Positions 1 through 7,049 of a stretch of 64,000 nt of DNA are shown one piece after another. The position numbers and the translations under genes are program-made. The DNA is from Gaiellasilicea sp963789355 (lineage in GTDB: Bacteria > Actinomycetota > Thermoleophilia > Gaiellales > Gaiellaceae): assembly GCA_963789355.1 (NCBI GenBank), contig CAWBKK010000003.1, forward strand, positions 62,001-126,000, written 5' to 3'. Within the stretch, counting starts at the first letter, position 1, and each line of letters opens with the position of its first letter. Under the pieces are notes generated by a model, which did not search any database, was not told where the DNA came from, and saw only the letters and a list, made by a program, of their open reading frames with translations.

Positions 1-1513
1 GGACGCGTGCCAGATCGGGCTCGTCCTCGCCGGTCAGCAGCGTCAGCACCTCGCCCCCACGGCCGAGCAGCGTCTCAGCGACCGCGCACGCGACCTCGTC
101 GAAGTCGCCAGAGGAGGCGACGGCCGACCCGTCGGCGAGCCCGAGCCAGGCGCCCTTGCGCACCTCGATCCCGTCCAGCTCGACGTCGCGGGAGGCCAGC
201 GTTACCTCGCCCGTCGACACCTGCTCGAGCGCCTCGAGCATCGCCGTCTCGTTCTCCTCGGCGCTCAGCGAGGGCAGGTAGCGCACGATCGCCGCGAGGC
301 CGGCCGGAACGGAACGGGAGGGGATCACGCGCACCTGCTTGTCGACGAGCTTCGCCGCCTGCTCCGCGGAGAGGATCACGTTCGAGTTGTTGGGGAGCAC
401 GAGCACCTCCGTCGCCGGCGTCGCCTGGATCGCGGCGACGATGTCGGCAGTCGAAGGGTTCATCGTCTGTCCCCCCTCGATCACCTTCGCAGCGCCGTAG
501 CTCTCGAAGAGAAGGCGGTTGCCGGCACCGGGCACGACGGCGACGACGCCGGTCTCGAGGGTGAGGCCGGGATCGGGGACGGCCTCGAGGATTCGCTCGG
601 AGCGCTGCTCTGTCTGCTTGTGCATGTTCGCGATCTCGACGCCCTCGATGGTGCCGAGGGCGGTCCCGAACGCGAGCGCACGGCCCGGTTCGTCGGTGTG
701 GACGTGGATCTTGAGCGCGGTCGCGTCTCCGACGACGAGCAGCGAGTCGCCGAGCTCGTCCAGCTTGGACTCGAGCGCCTCGGCGTCCAGAGCCTCGCCC
801 TCGACAACGAAGACGGTGCAGTAGCGAAACTCGGACAGCTCCTGGTGGACCGCGTCGAGGCCGGCCTCGTGGGCGAGCTCGTCCGGCGCGTCCGGGATCG
901 GCTCGCCGGAGAGGGCGGCGGAGACCCCGCGGACGATCTCGAGCAGACCGGCGCCGCCGGCGTCGACGACACCGGCCTCGCGCAGGACCGCGAGCTGGTC
1001 GGGCGTCCGGGCCAGCGCGTCCTCCCCGCGCTCGATCAGCTTCTTCAACAGCGCCGCGTGGTCGAGCGCCGCATTGCGCGGGTCCTCGGCCTCCTCGGCG
1101 AGCTCGCGAATCACGGACAGCATCGTCCCCTCGACCGGGCGGCGTACGGCCCGGTAGGCGGCGTCGCTGGCAGCGCGGAACGCACGCCGGATCGTGGCCG
1201 CATCGAGCAGTCCGGCCTCGCCGAGCGCCTCGGCGGCGCCGCGGAGGATCTGGGAGAAGATGACGCCGGAGTTGCCCCGGGCGCCCATCAGCGCAGCGCG
1301 CGTGAGCTCCTTCGCGAGGGTCGCGCGGTCGGCGGCCGTCGATGCGTCGAGCACCTCCATGATCGCGCGCGCAGTCAACGTCAGGTTCGTGCCCGTGTCC
1401 CCGTCGGGGACGGGATAGACGTTGAGGTCGTCGATCCGGCGCCGGTTGGCCTCGAGCGTTGCGAGCGCGGCCTGCCCGAGCTCTTTCGCCCGCTCGAGCT
1501 CGGTCACGGACAT
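1..1513 (-). CDS. YloV/FakA-like DhaL-domain protein, C-terminus beyond window
   Basis: The first 504 codons are present and the reading frame runs off the left edge without a stop. The N-terminus carries the DhaL nucleotide/Mg-binding signature NVYPVPDGDTGTN at residues 31-43, followed by a GARGNSGV segment near residue 95. The family combines an N-terminal dihydroxyacetone-kinase-like DhaL domain with a DegV-like-partnered C-terminal region. In Firmicutes the homologue FakA phosphorylates fatty acids bound to FakB. Whether this protein does the same here is not shown by the sequence. ATG at 1513 lies four bases after the stop of the Asp23 gene, so the two are translationally linked. Asp23 (YloU) next to YloV is a conserved pair. 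The call is secure at family level, while the substrate is uncertain. Confidence 0.9.
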   Translation of the reverse strand, partial: MSVTELERAKELGQAALATLEANRRRIDDLNVYPVPDGDTGTNLTLTARAIMEVLDASTAADRATLAKELTRAALMGARGNSGVIFSQILRGAAEALGEAGLLDAATIRRAFRAASDAAYRAVRRPVEGTMLSVIRELAEEAEDPRNAALDHAALLKKLIERGEDALARTPDQLAVLREAGVVDAGGAGLLEIVRGVSAALSGEPIPDAPDELAHEAGLDAVHQELSEFRYCTVFVVEGEALDAEALESKLDELGDSLLVVGDATALKIHVHTDEPGRALAFGTALGTIEGVEIANMHKQTEQRSERILEAVPDPGLTLETGVVAVVPGAGNRLLFESYGAAKVIEGGQTMNPSTADIVAAIQATPATEVLVLPNNSNVILSAEQAAKLVDKQVRVIPSRSVPAGLAAIVRYLPSLSAEENETAMLEALEQVSTGEVTLASRDVELDGIEVRKGAWLGLADGSAVASSGDFDEVACAVAETLLGRGGEVLTLLTGEDEPDLARV

Positions 1514-1517
1514 GGCC

Positions 1518-1868
1518 TCATGCCGATCGCCGCACGTCTTCGATGTGCACCTCGACCGCCGCGACGCGGAGCCACGTCAGCCGCTCGATCTCGTAGGCGA
1601 CGCGCGAGCGGACCGTCGCAGCGACCTCGGCGAGGTTGAGCCCGTACTCGACGACGACGTGGAGGTCGATCAGCAAGTCACCGTCTCCGTTTGCGGAGAC
1701 CTCGATCCCTTGCGTCAGCTTGTCCCGCGTCAGCAGCCGCTTGAGACCCTTGCCCGCCATGCCGACGACGCCATAGCACTCGGCGGCGGTGTGGCCGACG
1801 ATCTGCGCGACCGCCTCGCCACTGATGCGGAGCGTGCCGAGGTCGTACTGCTCTACGAGGTGATCCAT
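1518..1868 (-). CDS. Asp23/Gls24 family protein (YloU-like)
   Basis: A 116-residue protein with the typical Asp23 layout: an early GTLRISGEAVAQIVGHTA segment, a VVGMAGK stretch, then a beta-rich part with LHVVVEYGLNLAEVA and an R-rich helix near residue 85. Family members are small cytoplasmic proteins linked to envelope stress or alkaline tolerance. The YloU type commonly sits between rpmB and yloV, as here. It starts with ATG 42 bases after the rpmB stop and ends just before the yloV start, so the three genes read as one operon. No enzymatic residues are expected. The role is therefore inferred only from family and context. Confidence 0.9.
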   Translation of the reverse strand: MDHLVEQYDLGTLRISGEAVAQIVGHTAAECYGVVGMAGKGLKRLLTRDKLTQGIEVSANGDGDLLIDLHVVVEYGLNLAEVAATVRSRVAYEIERLTWLRVAAVEVHIEDVRRSA

Positions 1869-1910
1869 TCGCGCGACTTTAGACCGCGCAGGCCCGAAAA
1901 GGGTTGCGCG

Positions 1911-2102
1911 CTAGACGGCTTTTTGGATCTTGCCGGCCTTGAGGCACTTCGTGCAGATGTACGCCCGCTTGGCAACGCCGTTCAAGAGCACGCGCACTTT
2001 CTGGACGTTCGGGTTGAAGCGGCGTCGAGTGGCCACCATCGAGTGGCTCCGGTTGTTCCCGAACGACGGCTTCTTGCCGCAGGATGCGCAGACCTTGGAC
2101 AC
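1911..2102 (-). CDS. rpmB: 50S ribosomal protein L28
   Basis: A 63-residue L28 protein of the large ribosomal subunit. It has the paired CxxC motifs of the zinc-binding (C+) form: CASC at residues 5-8 and CTKC at 50-53. Between them is the basic HSMVATRRRFNPN core that contacts rRNA. The start is GTG at 2102. The region upstream contains a TATCAT-like -10 (complement of 2112-2117) and a 27-bp palindrome at 2119-2145 that would cover the spacer and -35 part of this promoter. It leads the rpmB-asp23-yloV operon and is divergent from the mltG-like gene. The C+ form argues against this copy being the zinc-starvation substitute. Confidence 0.97.
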   Translation of the reverse strand: MSKVCASCGKKPSFGNNRSHSMVATRRRFNPNVQKVRVLLNGVAKRAYICTKCLKAGKIQKAV

Positions 2103-2118
2103 GGCCGCCGATGATAGC

Positions 2119-2145
2119 AGCCAAGTAACAGTCTGTTACTTGGCT
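2119..2145. promoter_or_regulatory. 27-bp perfect palindrome, probable operator
   Basis: Two 13-base arms, AGCCAAGTAACAG (2119-2131) and CTGTTACTTGGCT (2133-2145), are exact reverse complements around one central T. The palindrome lies in the 75-base gap between divergent rpmB and the mltG-like gene. For the plus strand, TTACTT (2137-2142) and TACGAT (2161-2166) have -35/-10-like spacing and end 11 bases before the ATG at 2178. For the minus strand, the complement of 2112-2117 reads TATCAT. A dimeric repressor bound here would block both promoters. The core AGTAACAGTCTGTTACT resembles TetR-type operators in form, but no cognate regulator gene is in the window. Confidence 0.6.
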
Positions 2146-2177
2146 CAGCGTTGCGCGGGCTACGATTTCCAACGCGG

Positions 2178-2978
2178 ATGCGGCGCCTGATCCTGACCCT
2201 GATCCTCGGCGCCCTCGCGCTGACAGCCGCTCCGGCGCCCGCCGCTCCCGAGCCCGTCCTGCGGATCGTCTTCCCGGAGGGCTTCACGGCTCGAAAGATG
2301 GCCGACCGCGCGGCAGAGGTGCGACAGATCGCGATCCGAAAGCGCGGCGTCACACCCCGGCTGAGCGGCGCATCGTACGCGGCGGCGACGCGGGCCGCGA
2401 AGGCTCCAGCCCCGTTCCGCGCCTTCCTGAAGCGCCCCAGCGTCGAGGGGTTCCTGTTCCCGTCGACGTACTTCTTCCAGCCGTCGTCGAGCTCGGCCGG
2501 CCTCGTCGCCAGGCAGCTCGAGACGTTCGAGCAGCGGTGGAGCACCGTCGACCTGCAGGCGGCGAAGGCGCGCAAGCGAACGCCGTACGACGTCCTCACG
2601 GTCGCGTCGATCGTCGAGCGCGAGACGCAGGCCCCCGAGGAGCGGAGGCTCGTGGCCGCGGTCGTCTACAACCGGCTCTCGCGCGGGATGCCGCTCGGGA
2701 TCGACGCGACGATCCGCTACGGGCTCGGGATCGAAGGCACACGGCCGATCAAGCGCTCGCACTTGCAGAGCGACTCGCCGTACAACACTCACCGTTTCAA
2801 GGGCCTGCCGCCGACGCCGATCGCGAACCCCGGCCTCCCCTCGATTCGCGCCGCGGCGAAGCCCGCCGCCGTGGACTACCTCTACTACGTCCGCAAGCCC
2901 GACGGCGTGCATCACTTCTTCACGGCCGACGAGCAGGAGTTCTGCGAGAAGGCTCGCGAGTACGGCTACGGCTGCTGA
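2178..2978 (+). CDS. MltG-like endolytic transglycosylase (YceG family), secreted form
   Basis: A 266-residue protein with the YceG/MltG fold signature. The catalytic glutamate motif ASIVERET is near residue 145, DATIRYG near 175, and the family-defining SPYNTHRFKGLPPTPIANPG block near 195-214. The ending YLYYVRKPDGVHHFFTADEQE is also typical. MltG cleaves nascent peptidoglycan strands and releases them from the membrane. The usual N-terminal LysM-like part is reduced to VFPEGFTARKMA. A signal peptide (MRRLILTLILGALALTAAPAPA) replaces the typical bitopic anchor, making it shorter than common MltG (about 340). ATG at 2178 was chosen over the in-frame start at 2151 because it gives a clean signal peptide. 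It converges with ribH with a 3-base gap. Confidence 0.85.
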   Translation: MRRLILTLILGALALTAAPAPAAPEPVLRIVFPEGFTARKMADRAAEVRQIAIRKRGVTPRLSGASYAAATRAAKAPAPFRAFLKRPSVEGFLFPSTYFFQPSSSSAGLVARQLETFEQRWSTVDLQAAKARKRTPYDVLTVASIVERETQAPEERRLVAAVVYNRLSRGMPLGIDATIRYGLGIEGTRPIKRSHLQSDSPYNTHRFKGLPPTPIANPGLPSIRAAAKPAAVDYLYYVRKPDGVHHFFTADEQEFCEKAREYGYGC

Positions 2979-2981
2979 ACG

Positions 2982-3590
2982 CTAGCGCTGCGCGGCGGCG
3001 CGGAGCTGCGAGAACACATCGGCCATCTCGAGGCCCGTGCGGACGGCCTCGGCGCCCTTCTCGAGCCGGTCGTCGGCTTGCTCGGCCTCCTCGAGCGTCA
3101 AGACGCCGAACGCGACGGGGACGCCGGTTTCGAGGGCCGCCAGCTGCAAGCCGGACGCTGCCTCGCCGGCGACGAAATCGAAGTGCGGGGTGTCGCCGCG
3201 GATGACGCAGCCGAGGGCGACGATGCACGCGTAGCGGCGCGTCTTCGCGAGCGCCATCGCCGCGATCGGAAGCTCGAACGCCCCCGGCACGGGCATGATC
3301 GTGATCGCGTCGCGCGCCACCCCGGCGGTCTCGAGCTCGGCGAGCGCCCCTTCGAGCAACTTGCCGGTGATGGCCCCGTTGAAGCGGCTGACCACGATCC
3401 CGACCGCGCGGCGGCCGCCCTGCGGACTGCCCTCGAGGACGCCGTAGCCGTCGGGGACCTGGAAGTCGCCGGCAGCGTGCTCCGACGCGACGGGCTTGCC
3501 GTCGGCAACCACCTGCTCCACCTCCGGCGTCTCTTCCTCCTCGGCGGGCGGGTCGTCCACCGGGGGCGCCTCGGGCCAGCGGTCGCTCAT
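2982..3590 (-). CDS. ribH: 6,7-dimethyl-8-ribityllumazine synthase with acidic N-terminal extension
   Basis: A 202-residue lumazine synthase. It condenses 5-amino-6-ribitylaminouracil with 3,4-dihydroxy-2-butanone-4-phosphate, the penultimate riboflavin step. Core motifs in order: VVSRFNGAITGKLLEGA (from residue 67), VPGAFELPIAAMALA, GCVIRGDTPHFDFVAGEAA with the catalytic histidine, and AFGVLTLEEAEQADDR. The family is usually about 155 residues. This one carries roughly 45 extra, glutamate/proline-rich residues in front (DDPPAEEEETPEVEQ), which look disordered and have no recognised domain. The start ATG at 3588-3590 overlaps the ribBA stop (ATGA), so translation is coupled. It is the last gene of the long priA-to-ribH operon. 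Confidence 0.95.
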   Translation of the reverse strand: MSDRWPEAPPVDDPPAEEEETPEVEQVVADGKPVASEHAAGDFQVPDGYGVLEGSPQGGRRAVGIVVSRFNGAITGKLLEGALAELETAGVARDAITIMPVPGAFELPIAAMALAKTRRYACIVALGCVIRGDTPHFDFVAGEAASGLQLAALETGVPVAFGVLTLEEAEQADDRLEKGAEAVRTGLEMADVFSQLRAAAQR

Positions 3591-4855
3591 GCCTCGGCTC
3601 CGTCGTAGAGATCCGGCTCGAAGCGCAGATCCTGGTGGTGGAGCTTGTGGCCGAGCTTGTCGCGCTTGGCATCGAGGTAGCGTCGGTTCTCGGGCTTCGG
3701 CTCCACCTCGATCGGCTCCTGCGCGACGACCTCGAGCCCGAAACCGGCGATCCCAGAGATCTTCTTCGGGTTGTTCGTGAGGACCCGGATCGTCGTCAGC
3801 CCCAGGTCGGCGAGGATCTGCGAGCCGATCCCGTACTCGCGCTGGTCGGCGGCGAAACCGAGCCGCAGGTTCGCCTCGACCGTGTCGAGGCCCTGCTCCT
3901 GGAGTTCGTAGGCCTTGAGCTTGTTCAGCAGCCCGATCCCACGGCCTTCCTGGGCGAGGTAGAGGACGACGCCCTTGCCTTCCCGCTCGATCCGCGCGAG
4001 CGCGAGCTCGAGCTGCTCGCCGCAGTCGCAGAGGTGCGAGTGGAAGACGTCGCCCGTGAGGCATTCGGAGTGAACGCGCACGAGCACGTTCTGCTCGCCG
4101 GCGACGTCACCCTTGACGAGCGCCAGGTGGTGCTTGCCCGTGAGCGTCTCGTGGAAGGCGACGGCCGTGAACTTGCCGTAGGCAGTCGGCAGGCTGACGG
4201 AGGTGATCCGCTCGACGAGCTTCTCGTGTCGCCGTCGATACTCGATCAGGTCGGCGACGGTGATCATCTTCAGCTCGTGCGTCGCGCAGTACTCGATCAG
4301 GTCGGGAACGCGGGCCATCGTCCCGTCGTCCTTCATGATCTCGCAGACGACGCCGGCCGGGATCACGCCGGCGAGCCGCGCGAGGTCGACCGCGGCCTCG
4401 GTCTGGCCGGAGCGCTGCAGCACTCCACCGCGGCGAGCGCGGAGCGGGAAGACGTGGCCGGGCTGGACGAGGTCGCGCGGTCCGGATGAGGGGTCGACGG
4501 CGACCTGGATCGTGTGGGCGCGGTCGTGCGCCGAGATCCCCGTCGTCACACCTTCGCGCGCCTCGACCGAGACGGTGAAAGCGGTGCCGAACGGTGTCTC
4601 GTTCTGGTCGGTCATCTGCCGCAGCCCGAGCTCGTCGCAGCGCTCCTCGGTCAGGCAGAGGCAGACGAGCCCGCGCGCGTGCATGACCATGAAGTTGACC
4701 GCCTCGGGCGTTGCGAACTGAGCGGCGATCGTGAGGTCGCCCTCGTTCTCGCGATCCTCGTCGTCGACGACGACGACGAAGCGCCCGGCGCGGATCTCCT
4801 CGATCGCCTCTTCGACGGTCGCGAACGGGCTCTCGGTGCGCGGGTCGGCGGTCAT
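3587..4855 (-). CDS. ribBA: Bifunctional RibBA: DHBP synthase / GTP cyclohydrolase II
   Basis: 422 residues with two domains. The N-terminal RibB domain (about 1-205) has DDEDRENEGDL, the GHVFPLRARRGG loop and DDGTMAR. It converts ribulose-5-phosphate to dihydroxybutanone phosphate. The C-terminal RibA domain (about 210-400) has the zinc ligands SECLTGDVFHSHLCDCG, the EGRGIGLLNKLKAYELQEQG motif and NNPKKI. It opens GTP to start the pterin branch. An oddity: the RibB metal-ligand motif normally reading GHTEA is GQTEA (codon CAG at about 4411-4413), replacing the histidine equivalent to E. coli RibB His153. ATG at 4855 follows the ribE stop by two bases, and the stop overlaps the ribH start. 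A large in-frame upstream extension was rejected because it runs through ribE. Confidence 0.95.
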   Translation of the reverse strand: MTADPRTESPFATVEEAIEEIRAGRFVVVVDDEDRENEGDLTIAAQFATPEAVNFMVMHARGLVCLCLTEERCDELGLRQMTDQNETPFGTAFTVSVEAREGVTTGISAHDRAHTIQVAVDPSSGPRDLVQPGHVFPLRARRGGVLQRSGQTEAAVDLARLAGVIPAGVVCEIMKDDGTMARVPDLIEYCATHELKMITVADLIEYRRRHEKLVERITSVSLPTAYGKFTAVAFHETLTGKHHLALVKGDVAGEQNVLVRVHSECLTGDVFHSHLCDCGEQLELALARIEREGKGVVLYLAQEGRGIGLLNKLKAYELQEQGLDTVEANLRLGFAADQREYGIGSQILADLGLTTIRVLTNNPKKISGIAGFGLEVVAQEPIEVEPKPENRRYLDAKRDKLGHKLHHQDLRFEPDLYDGAEA

Positions 4856-4857
4856 CG

Positions 4858-5424
4858 TCACGGCCGCATGGTATCCGGCTGCAGTCGCGCGGCGTACTTG
4901 GCGAGCACGTCGACCTCGACGTTGACGAGGTCTCCAGGCACTCGCTCGGAGAGCGTCGTCTCGGCCAGCGTGTGGGGGATCAGGGCGATCTCGATCGCCT
5001 CCTCGTCGAGCGCCGCGACGGTGAGCGAGACACCGTCGATCGTGATCGAGCCCTTCTCGACGCAGTAACGGAGCAGCTCCGGCGCCAGCGTGACCCGCAT
5101 GCGCACGCCGTCGCCCTCGGACACGACTGCGGCGACGCGCGCCGTCCCGTCGACGTGGCCCTGAACCTGGTGGCCGCCGAGCGGGTCGCCGACCCGCAGC
5201 GCGGGCTCGACGTTGACGCGGCCGCTGAAGGCCTTCACTCGCGACGTCGTCTCCGGGACGACGTCGAACGAGAGCCGGCCCGGCTCCGCGGCGACGACGG
5301 TCAGGCAGACGCCGTCGATCGCAACCGAGTCCCCGAGCTCCGCGGTCGTGGCCGACTCGACGACGAGCCGGCCCTCGTGGAACGACACGACCTTCCCCAC
5401 TTCGCGGACGAGCCCGGTGAACAC
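4858..5424 (-). CDS. ribE: Riboflavin synthase (alpha chain)
   Basis: A 188-residue enzyme that dismutates two lumazine molecules to riboflavin plus the pyrimidine precursor. It starts with the canonical MFTGLV, and the two lumazine-binding repeats are visible: the first with DSVAIDGVCLTV near residue 33, the second with GSITIDGVSLTV near 125. The linker GGHQVQGHVDG near residue 83 marks the second repeat. Length and motif order are normal for the family. It lies 9 bases after ribD and 2 bases before ribBA, and a 9-base gap with no leader leaves no room for a riboswitch of its own. Confidence 0.97.
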   Translation of the reverse strand: MFTGLVREVGKVVSFHEGRLVVESATTAELGDSVAIDGVCLTVVAAEPGRLSFDVVPETTSRVKAFSGRVNVEPALRVGDPLGGHQVQGHVDGTARVAAVVSEGDGVRMRVTLAPELLRYCVEKGSITIDGVSLTVAALDEEAIEIALIPHTLAETTLSERVPGDLVNVEVDVLAKYAARLQPDTMRP

Positions 5425-5433
5425 GGCGAAAGG

Positions 5434-6369
5434 TTACGGCTCCCGCAGGTAGGCCTCGAGGAGGACGTCGTCGCCGACCTGCCTGCTCGACAGGTGAGTG
5501 AGCGCGAGGGGGCCGTCCAGGCCGGGAAGGACGAGCGGGCCTTCGCCGGAAAGCGTCGGAGCGACGAAGAGGAGCAGCTTGTCCACGAGCCCCGCCTCGA
5601 CGAATGCGCGCGCGAGGGTCGGACCGCCTTCGAGGAGCAGCGACTGGACACCCTCGGCGGCGAGCGCGCGCAGCTCGTCCTCGAGCCCACCGTCGCGGAG
5701 CTCGAGCTCGGAGCCCTCGGGGAGCGGTCCGCGGCCGAACGCGAACCGGCGCGGCTGACTGCGCGCGCCGACGCCGCGTGCGTCGAGTCGCGGGTTCTCG
5801 AGCCGGACCGTGCCCATCCCGACCGCCACGGCGTCGGAGGCGGCGCGGAGCTCGTGCACGAGCCGGCGAGAGTCCTCCCCCGAGACCCAGCGCTCGTCCG
5901 GGACGCTGACGCGGCCGTCCAGGGTGACCGCCGCCTTGTAGGTGACGAACGGCCGCCCGAGCGACGCCCACGTACGCCACGCCTCGTTCTGCCGGCGCGC
6001 CTCGAAGCTGTCCTCGAGCCCGGTCGCGACGCCCTGCTCGCGCAGCCGCTCCAGGCCGCCGCCCGCCTCCGGATTGGGGTCGAGCGAGCCCGCGACGACC
6101 CGGCCGATCCCGGCGGCGAGGACGGCGTCGACGCAGGGGGGCGTCGTCCCGTGGTGCGCGCAGGGCTCCATCGTCACGTAGAGGGTGGCGCCACGGGCGC
6201 GCTCGCCGGCGGCCTCGAGCGCGACGATCTCGCCGTGGCGTCCGCTCGCCTCGGTCGCGCCCTCGCCGACGAGCTCGCCGTCGGCGACGACGACCGCGCC
6301 GATCGTCGGCTTCGGATACGCCCGGCCGTTCGCTTTCGCTGCGAGCTCGACGGCCCGCTGCATGGTCAT
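5434..6369 (-). CDS. ribD: RibD: diaminohydroxyphosphoribosylaminopyrimidine deaminase / reductase
   Basis: A 311-residue bifunctional enzyme for riboflavin steps 2 and 3. The N-terminal cytidine-deaminase-like zinc site is HGEIVALE (near residue 40) with EPCAHHGTTPPCVDAVL (near 65-81). The first zinc motif has glycine where HAE is usual, but the His and Glu are kept. The C-terminal NADPH-dependent reductase begins near residue 130 (RPFVTYKAAVTLDGRV) and contains LLLEGGPTLARAFVEAGLVD. ATG at 6369 overlaps the rpe stop (ATGA). A second in-frame ATG two codons later is possible. It is shorter than E. coli RibD (about 367), but both domains look complete. Confidence 0.95.
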   Translation of the reverse strand: MTMQRAVELAAKANGRAYPKPTIGAVVVADGELVGEGATEASGRHGEIVALEAAGERARGATLYVTMEPCAHHGTTPPCVDAVLAAGIGRVVAGSLDPNPEAGGGLERLREQGVATGLEDSFEARRQNEAWRTWASLGRPFVTYKAAVTLDGRVSVPDERWVSGEDSRRLVHELRAASDAVAVGMGTVRLENPRLDARGVGARSQPRRFAFGRGPLPEGSELELRDGGLEDELRALAAEGVQSLLLEGGPTLARAFVEAGLVDKLLLFVAPTLSGEGPLVLPGLDGPLALTHLSSRQVGDDVLLEAYLREP

Positions 6370-7040
6370 GCCAACGCTTGTACCAGGCGCCGGTAGGCCC
6401 GCGGCAAATCCTCGAAGCCGAAGATGCCGGTGCCGACGACGAGCAGGTCCGCCCCGGCCTCGTTCACGGCGCGGACGTTCTCCGGCTTGACGCCGCCGTC
6501 GACCTGGACGAAGCAGTCGACGAGCTCCCGCGTCCGCGCGATCCGCTCGTAGGCGTCCTCCCTGAACTCCTGTCCCGAGTAGCCGGGCTTGATCGACATG
6601 CAGAGGCAGAGGTCGGCTCCGAGCCCCGCGGCCTCGGCGCCGACCTCGACGGCCGTCTCCGGGTTGAAGGCGATCCCGACCTCGAGCCCGTGCTCGCGCG
6701 CCTGTGCGATCACGCCGCTGACGTCGTCGACCGCCTCGACGTGGAAGGTGACGCTGTCGCCGCCCGACTCGGCGACCTCCTGGAAATGGTGCGCCGGATC
6801 GTCGACCATCAGGTGGCAGTCGATCCGGCCCCCCAGGGCGTGAATGTGCGGCGCGATCGAGCGGAGCACGACCGGGCCGATCGTCACCGGCGGAACGAAG
6901 TGGCCGTCGCCGATGTCGAAGTGGAAGATCCGGGCGCCTCCGTGCCCGAGGTACTCGATCTGGTCGCCGAGACGCCAGAAGTCCGCCGCGTAGAGCGACG
7001 GCTCGATCTCGACCGTCCGGACCCAGTCGCGCCAGCCCAC
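6366..7040 (-). CDS. rpe: Ribulose-phosphate 3-epimerase
   Basis: A 224-residue TIM-barrel enzyme interconverting D-ribulose-5-phosphate and D-xylulose-5-phosphate in the pentose phosphate pathway. Motifs seen: PSLYAADF, HFDIGDGHFVPPVTIGP, the metal-ligand histidine in DCHLMVDDP, MSIKPGYSGQEF, VDGGVKPEN and VGTGIFG near the end. The start is GTG at 7040, nine bases after the rsmB stop. The stop overlaps ribD. Ribulose-5-phosphate is the substrate of RibB, which explains why rpe travels with rib genes in many actinobacteria. No unusual residues were noticed. Confidence 0.96.
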   Translation of the reverse strand: MGWRDWVRTVEIEPSLYAADFWRLGDQIEYLGHGGARIFHFDIGDGHFVPPVTIGPVVLRSIAPHIHALGGRIDCHLMVDDPAHHFQEVAESGGDSVTFHVEAVDDVSGVIAQAREHGLEVGIAFNPETAVEVGAEAAGLGADLCLCMSIKPGYSGQEFREDAYERIARTRELVDCFVQVDGGVKPENVRAVNEAGADLLVVGTGIFGFEDLPRAYRRLVQALA

Positions 7041-7049
7041 GCCGCGATC

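Noticed and set aside
3587..5980. A 797-codon reading ending in RibBA
   Set aside because: The extension runs out of frame through ribE and ribD; the RibB start motif and the ribE stop place the true start at 4855.
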